In this document: positions 33,290 through 37,395 of the stretch, one piece after another
Position numbering within the stretch: position 1 is the first letter of the stretch
How the letters are laid out: each line of letters opens with the position of its first letter
DNA from: CBFDBT01 sp965603115
GTDB lineage: Bacteria; Pseudomonadota; Alphaproteobacteria; Sphingomonadales; Kordiimonadaceae
NCBI GenBank assembly: GCA_965603115.1
Contig: CBFDBT010000005.1
Span: 1-37,395 of the forward strand
DNA length: 37,395 bases
Direction of reading: 5' to 3'
The notes under the pieces: generated by a model
Seen by the model: the letters and a program-made list of their open reading frames with translations, nothing else
Database searches by the model: none
Told to the model about the DNA's origin: nothing
Translations under genes and position numbers: made by a program

Positions 33290-33412
33290 TCTGCTAAGGC
33301 GCGACACTCTCAAGATGAAACAGCGACTAACCACATCTAAAGTTGCACTAGACCTTTTACAGCCGTTAGCATACCCTGATTACAAACATCCAATATGTGA
33401 AGGGGCAGCAAA

Positions 33413-34024
33413 ATGGGATTTTACGAAAACGCTATTTTACCACATGTCATAAACGCCATGTGCGGCATGAAACCCATAAAAATGCAGCGCCAAAAAGTAG
33501 TGCCAAATGCCAGCGGGAAAATACTTGAAGTTGGTATGGGCACTGGCCTCAACATGCCCTACTACGCCCAAGATAAAGTGGATATCATTTATGGCCTTGA
33601 GCCAAATGCCAAGTCCTGCAAAATGGCGGAAAAACCAATATTAAACGCAGGCCTTAATGTTGAAATGATTGGCCTTGACGGGCAGGAAATTCCTTTAGAA
33701 AAAGATAGCGTCGACACCATTGTGCTCACCTATACTTTGTGCACTATCCCTGACGCCCATAAAGCCATGACCGAGATGCGCCGCGTTTTAAAACCCGGTG
33801 GCAGACTGATATTTTCTGAGCATGGCAAAGCCCCCGATGCCGCGGTGAAAAAATGGCAAGACAGGATTAATCCTTACTGGAAAAAAATTGGTGGTGGCTG
33901 CAATGTCAACCGTGATATACCAGACCTCATCAAAAGCGGTGGTTTTGCTTTTGAAAGCTTGGAAGAGATGTATTTACCCGGCCCCAAATTTGCTACCTAC
34001 ACCTACTGGGGCTCAGCAAATTAA
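33413..34024 (+). CDS. class I SAM-dependent methyltransferase (METTL7/UbiE-like)
   Basis: A 203-residue methyltransferase: SAM motif I ILEVGMGTGLNMPYY (about 37-51), acidic YGLEPNAKS, post-I DGQEIPLEKDSVDTIVLTYTLCTI, and RRVLKPGGRLIFSEHG. The pattern and the C-terminal GCNVNRDIPDLIKSGGF resemble METTL7/phospholipid-methyltransferase-type proteins acting on thiols or lipids. Substrate unknown. GGGGCAGCAAA precedes the ATG. Confidence 0.85.
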   Translation: MGFYENAILPHVINAMCGMKPIKMQRQKVVPNASGKILEVGMGTGLNMPYYAQDKVDIIYGLEPNAKSCKMAEKPILNAGLNVEMIGLDGQEIPLEKDSVDTIVLTYTLCTIPDAHKAMTEMRRVLKPGGRLIFSEHGKAPDAAVKKWQDRINPYWKKIGGGCNVNRDIPDLIKSGGFAFESLEEMYLPGPKFATYTYWGSAN

Positions 34025-34178
34025 AGTCCGCTTGCACTTGAAAAGTAGGGAGAACGATATATGTTCCTATTAGCTACAAAATTCGTCAGTTCTGTTCACT
34101 ATATCTTAGTTATTATTAGAGTATGTTACTTTTCAATATTTGAATTACAAACTTAATTCTATAAGTGGATATTTAATC

Positions 34179-34484
34179 ATGCGAGCATTCCTGTGGGGTT
34201 TGTTTTTAATAACTATTTTGACAGGAGGGCACCTCTGGCCAAAAGAAGAATCTTTGTGGCTGGTAATAACTCCAAAAGGAGATGACCCGTCATCCGCATT
34301 TCAGATACTACAGGGAACAACTTCACGTATTGTCGATATCATTGATGATAACACAATTATCATAAGTCCGTCTGCCACGGTGAAACCATCAGACTTGTAT
34401 AGCAAGGGGGCACTGCTCGTGGTTAATGCTGCAGCAGGGTATGGCTGTTCACCACCGACCAAAAACAAGTGGGCTAAAACATAA
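34179..34484 (+). CDS. small exported or membrane-anchored protein, unknown function
   Basis: A 101-residue protein from the ATG at 34179, with one N-terminal hydrophobic segment (about 3-18, signal peptide or anchor) and a hydrophilic rest ending in LLVVNAAAGYGCSPPTKN. A TTG at 34140 would extend it by 13 residues ahead of the hydrophobic start and is less likely. No family was recognised. It precedes the chemoreceptor by about 50 bases, with the G-tract between, and might be cotranscribed. Confidence 0.5.
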   Translation: MRAFLWGLFLITILTGGHLWPKEESLWLVITPKGDDPSSAFQILQGTTSRIVDIIDDNTIIISPSATVKPSDLYSKGALLVVNAAAGYGCSPPTKNKWAKT

Positions 34485-34501
34485 CAATATTAATTTACTT
34501 T

Positions 34502-34509
34502 GGGGGGGG
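34502..34509 (+). repeat. homopolymeric G8 tract upstream of the chemoreceptor
   Basis: Eight consecutive G lie 27 bases before the chemoreceptor start and 18 after the small ORF stop. Such tracts are prone to slippage; here it is outside coding sequence but close enough to influence expression. Confidence 0.7.
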
Positions 34510-34535
34510 TAAGTCACATCATAGAGGATTAAATC

Positions 34536-36077
34536 ATGGAAATGATTGCTGAAATTAGAAACACCTTTGCACGGGTAATGAATTACGTGCTGCTCGCTCA
34601 TATCATAGTGATAGCCCTCGCGGGCTGGTTTACCGGCAACGGTATACTTTTCCCCTTCATCTTCTCGCTGATTATAGCCATCGCACCGATAGCGCTCTAT
34701 AAATTACAAGGGCCGTCGGAGTTTCAACGGCAGGTCGCTGGTGTCTCGCTAGTCCTTTTTGCTGCCTTGCTGGTCTTTCAGTTTAGAGGTCACCCTTGGC
34801 AAATCGATGCGCATATGTATTTCTTTGCCGTGCTGGCGGTTCTGGCCGCTTACTGTGACTTTAAAGTCATCATTGTAGCCGCCGCTGTTGTTGCCGTTCA
34901 CCACATTGGCCTCAATTTCATCATCCCCGCCTGGCTTTTCCCTGAAGGAGCTGATTTTGGCCGTGTTGTCCTGCATGCGGTTGTTGTAGTGCTTGAAGTA
35001 CCAAGCCTGATCTGGCTCGCCTACAAGCTCAATGAAGCCTTTATGAGCACATCTCTTGCGCAAAAAGAAGCGCACGACCAGGCCGAAAAAGCACAGCAGA
35101 TTGCTGAAAATGCAGAAAATCTCAAGCAACAAGCCGAAGAAGCCCTTGCTTCCGTTCAGGAAAAAGAAGAAGAAAATACACGCCTGCAAGCTCTTGCTGA
35201 AGAAGAAAAAGAAAGATCAGCCCATGCTGCTCAGCAAACACGCGAAGGAACTGCCAAAGACTTCGAAGATACTGTCATGGTGCTCTTGAATGAAATGACC
35301 GATACGATCAATCAGGTTAGCGACAACGCCAAAAACCTGATCAATACAACCAAATCCGCAGACGTGAAAATTCAAGCCGTGTCAGATTCCACACAAAACA
35401 TGAATGCCAATGTTAATACTGTGGCTTCCAGCATTGAAGAAATGTCCGCCACTGCGCAAGAAATTTCCCAGCAAGTTGGTCGCACAGCAGAGGTTGCTGA
35501 AAATGCTTCGCAAATTTCATTGAAAGGCGAAGAAGCTCTTGACGAGCTTGGCAAGCGATCGGAAGAAATTCAGTCGGTTATTCAGTTGATTAATGATATT
35601 GCGGATCAAACCAATTTGCTTGCTCTCAACGCAACCATCGAAGCCGCAAGGGCGGGTGAAGCAGGCAGAGGTTTTGCGGTGGTCGCGGGTGAAGTGAAAA
35701 ACCTAGCCGGGCAATCTGCCAAAGCCACTGAAGAAATTGAGACGCTGATTAATGCTATAACCCAAGCCAGCACACAGGCATCAAATGTGAACTCGCAAAT
35801 TGTCACCATCATTGATGAGGTGAAACAAAACTCTACTGGCATTTCTGCCGCGGTTGAAGAGCAGTCTGCTACCACGGCCGAAACAGCAAGAGCTGCGCAA
35901 ACGACCTCAGATGAAACAAACGAGGTCAGTCGCAATGCTGACGAGTTGCTTGGTGTTATTACACAGGTGCGAGAAGTTTCTTCAATAACAGAAGGAGCAG
36001 TTCAGTCCTTAATGAAATATAATCAGGACCTGCGTTCTAAATCGGAAGAGTTTATAAGAAGTTTAAAAGAAGCTTAA
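34536..36077 (+). CDS. methyl-accepting chemotaxis protein with membrane-embedded sensor
   Basis: A 513-residue chemoreceptor. The N-terminal 165 residues form about six hydrophobic helices with only short loops (from NYVLLAHIIVIALAGWF to VVLEVPSLIWLAYKL) and no periplasmic ligand domain. A long glutamate/lysine/glutamine-rich coiled coil follows (about 170-240), then the MCP signalling domain (about 250-505) with the hairpin tip DQTNLLALNATIEAARAGEAGRGFAVVAGEVKNLA. No HAMP domain is evident. GAGGA lies eight bases before the ATG. No che genes are near. It may sense a membrane or energy signal; the ligand is unknown. Confidence 0.93.
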   Translation: MEMIAEIRNTFARVMNYVLLAHIIVIALAGWFTGNGILFPFIFSLIIAIAPIALYKLQGPSEFQRQVAGVSLVLFAALLVFQFRGHPWQIDAHMYFFAVLAVLAAYCDFKVIIVAAAVVAVHHIGLNFIIPAWLFPEGADFGRVVLHAVVVVLEVPSLIWLAYKLNEAFMSTSLAQKEAHDQAEKAQQIAENAENLKQQAEEALASVQEKEEENTRLQALAEEEKERSAHAAQQTREGTAKDFEDTVMVLLNEMTDTINQVSDNAKNLINTTKSADVKIQAVSDSTQNMNANVNTVASSIEEMSATAQEISQQVGRTAEVAENASQISLKGEEALDELGKRSEEIQSVIQLINDIADQTNLLALNATIEAARAGEAGRGFAVVAGEVKNLAGQSAKATEEIETLINAITQASTQASNVNSQIVTIIDEVKQNSTGISAAVEEQSATTAETARAAQTTSDETNEVSRNADELLGVITQVREVSSITEGAVQSLMKYNQDLRSKSEEFIRSLKEA

Positions 36078-36187
36078 ACACAAAACCTTATTAAGATTGT
36101 TTTAAATAAGATACCACCTTATTAATAATATATTGATCGCTATGGCGGTCAATATCGTTATTTTTTGATATAGGTTAAGGGACACAA

Positions 36188-36754
36188 GTGACAGTTAGTG
36201 AGAAAAGCAAATTAAGAAAATTCTTGCTGCTTTTATTTATAATAACGGGGTATTTTGGCTATCTTATTTTTGAATATGGGGTAGCGACAGGCGGATTGGT
36301 TGCCATTCTCACATGGAGCTTTTTTGTTCTGTGTACTCCAATTGCTGACGCAGGGTTTTTAATCGATTTTCCTATAAGACTGGTCACAAATGTTAAAATG
36401 TTTGTCAGTGAGATACTTGTTTGGGTCATTGCAATAAGTGTCAATATCTATGCCCTCACGTATGAGAGTGAAATTTATGACAAAGAATTTCTTACAACGC
36501 TGCTCAAACACACAATTCTCACACCCTATCCCTATTGGGGGATTATAATTTTAAGCGCATTTGGGTCTTTTCTATCCGTCTATTTTAGCGATGAAATTTT
36601 TGATGTGATTAAAAATCATGCACAAAAAAATCATGCCAAACATCACTTTAAACTAAAAACTATCAGCCTCATTGTTCTCGCGATTGTTATATTCATTGCC
36701 TATTATTTTCTCTTGGAATCGCTCGGTATCGATCTCCATGCGGCTGATCGCTAA
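36188..36754 (+). CDS. integral membrane protein of unknown function
   Basis: A 188-residue protein with about five hydrophobic helices (roughly 11-30, 35-55, 68-90, 117-135, 155-175) and a histidine-rich loop (about 142-152, HAQKNHAKHH). No family recognised. It starts at GTG (36188) with AAGGGA upstream, and its stop overlaps the stop of the convergent regulator by three bases. Confidence 0.65.
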   Translation: MTVSEKSKLRKFLLLLFIITGYFGYLIFEYGVATGGLVAILTWSFFVLCTPIADAGFLIDFPIRLVTNVKMFVSEILVWVIAISVNIYALTYESEIYDKEFLTTLLKHTILTPYPYWGIIILSAFGSFLSVYFSDEIFDVIKNHAQKNHAKHHFKLKTISLIVLAIVIFIAYYFLLESLGIDLHAADR

Positions 36755-37395
36755 ACAACGCTGGAGTCAGTAAGTTTATTACTATCGTTAGATATAGCAA
36801 AGGGACTACAGGTGAGCCATGATGTAATATTGCGTGTAAGCACCTTTGGTCCTACCACCAACATTTCTTCCCCAGCAATCGTTTCTTTATATGTTTTATG
36901 TCCAAGCCAGACTTGTGAGAGCGTTTCCACTGTTGATGTAAAATAAACATCAACATCTTTGCCCGGGTCTTTCACACAAATATCAATGTCCCCACCACTT
37001 ACCAACAGCCACCAATTCGGATTGTCGTCAATATCTAGAAATTTGAATTTTATAACTGCCTGCCTACCCGGTAATTTTTCAGGCACAATGCTACGGCGCA
37101 GATATAACATTAAAAAATCAACATCATAATCTTCGTCTGTAAGGTTGTTTTTAGCCCAGCGCATCCCCCACTCACCTAGTGAAAGTAAAATTGGTAATAG
37201 CTCCTCGGCGGGCTCAGACGGGAAATATTCATAGCCTCGCTGGCCAGAAATTTTTCTCTTATACAAAAGCCCTGTTTCTTCCAATGATGCCAGTCGCCTT
37301 GTCAGCAAAGCGGGAGAGATCATGCTCAAGCCCCGTTGCAGCTCATTGAACCGTGTACTGCCCATCAATAGCTCTCGGATAATAAGTAATGTCCA
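36751..37395 (-). CDS. HxlR-family regulator with SCP2-like C-terminal domain, 5' partial
   Basis: The frame is open to the right edge; the last 27 bases read WTLLIIREL, which is the usual HxlR recognition-helix lead-in, so the true start lies outside. Next comes the winged helix (MGSTRFNELQRGLSMISPALLTRRLASLEETGLLYKR) and its wing. After about residue 85 there is a C-terminal domain resembling SCP2/sterol-carrier folds (AVIKFKFLDI, WWLLVSGGDIDICVKDPGKDVDVYFTST). HxlR proteins act as dimeric DNA-binding regulators; the extra domain may bind a hydrophobic ligand. The target is unknown. Confidence 0.85.
   Translation of the reverse strand, partial: WTLLIIRELLMGSTRFNELQRGLSMISPALLTRRLASLEETGLLYKRKISGQRGYEYFPSEPAEELLPILLSLGEWGMRWAKNNLTDEDYDVDFLMLYLRRSIVPEKLPGRQAVIKFKFLDIDDNPNWWLLVSGGDIDICVKDPGKDVDVYFTSTVETLSQVWLGHKTYKETIAGEEMLVVGPKVLTRNITSWLTCSPFAISNDSNKLTDSSVV

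Noticed and set aside
1..37395. CRISPR array, insertion sequence, prophage or toxin-antitoxin module
   Set aside because: No regularly spaced repeats, transposase, integrase or phage proteins are seen on either strand.

Overview
The window reads as chromosomal DNA of a mid-GC (roughly 45%), free-living, probably marine alphaproteobacterium. The evidence is gene content (tad pilus end, Rhizobium-style adenosine deaminase, folE-hisI neighbours, TonB-dependent receptor, POT peptide symporter, large periplasmic peptidases) and bacterial Shine-Dalgarno starts. An order-level guess (Kordiimonadales/Emcibacterales-like) is only an impression. There is no phage, insertion sequence, CRISPR array or plasmid module. 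Genes are densely packed on both strands.

Layout. 1-1194: 3' end of tadC, then a structured non-coding stretch ending in a strong terminator (candidate small RNA). 1195-4363 (minus): a tight run of aminotransferase, GNAT acetyltransferase, secreted TonB-C-domain protein and adenosine deaminase. 4473-9044 (minus): two overlapping periplasmic amidohydrolases, one of which has lost its HxH metal motif, downstream of a POT oligopeptide/H+ symporter whose leader carries three perfect hairpins. 9207-11701 (minus): a PaaI-type thioesterase and a TonB-dependent receptor interrupted by one in-frame amber codon. 12061-15810 (plus): nitroreductase, SelO, then folE-hisI-rraA behind a perfect palindrome. 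16002-20499: D-amino-acid-type transaminase (minus), a large M14 carboxypeptidase (plus) and glyoxalase II with an upstream methyltransferase-like gene (minus). 21411-21627: tRNA-Arg(CCU) with its terminator and a 20-bp copy of the tRNA 3' end 139 bp downstream. 21689-27903: THUMP methyltransferase, a frameshifted small ORF, HAD phosphatase, pentapeptide-repeat protein, M20 amidohydrolase, membrane protein and PhnA. 28104-30609: a TupA-like periplasmic binding protein directly followed by a membrane histidine kinase. 30625-37395: acyl-CoA ligase, nitrilase, methyltransferase, small exported protein, a membrane-embedded chemoreceptor, a membrane protein and the 3' part of an HxlR regulator with an SCP2-like tail.

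How the genes work together. Much of the window suits life on peptides and nitrogenous organics: outer-membrane uptake (now broken), periplasmic M14, M20 and amidohydrolase enzymes, POT import, deaminase, transaminases and nitrilase. The most novel-looking unit is the binding protein-histidine kinase pair: it has no permease, ATPase or response regulator next to it, so it looks like a stand-alone sensor for an oxyanion (tungstate/molybdate-like) rather than a transporter. The second is the paired intact and metal-site-less amidohydrolases. These functional links are inferences from motifs and order.
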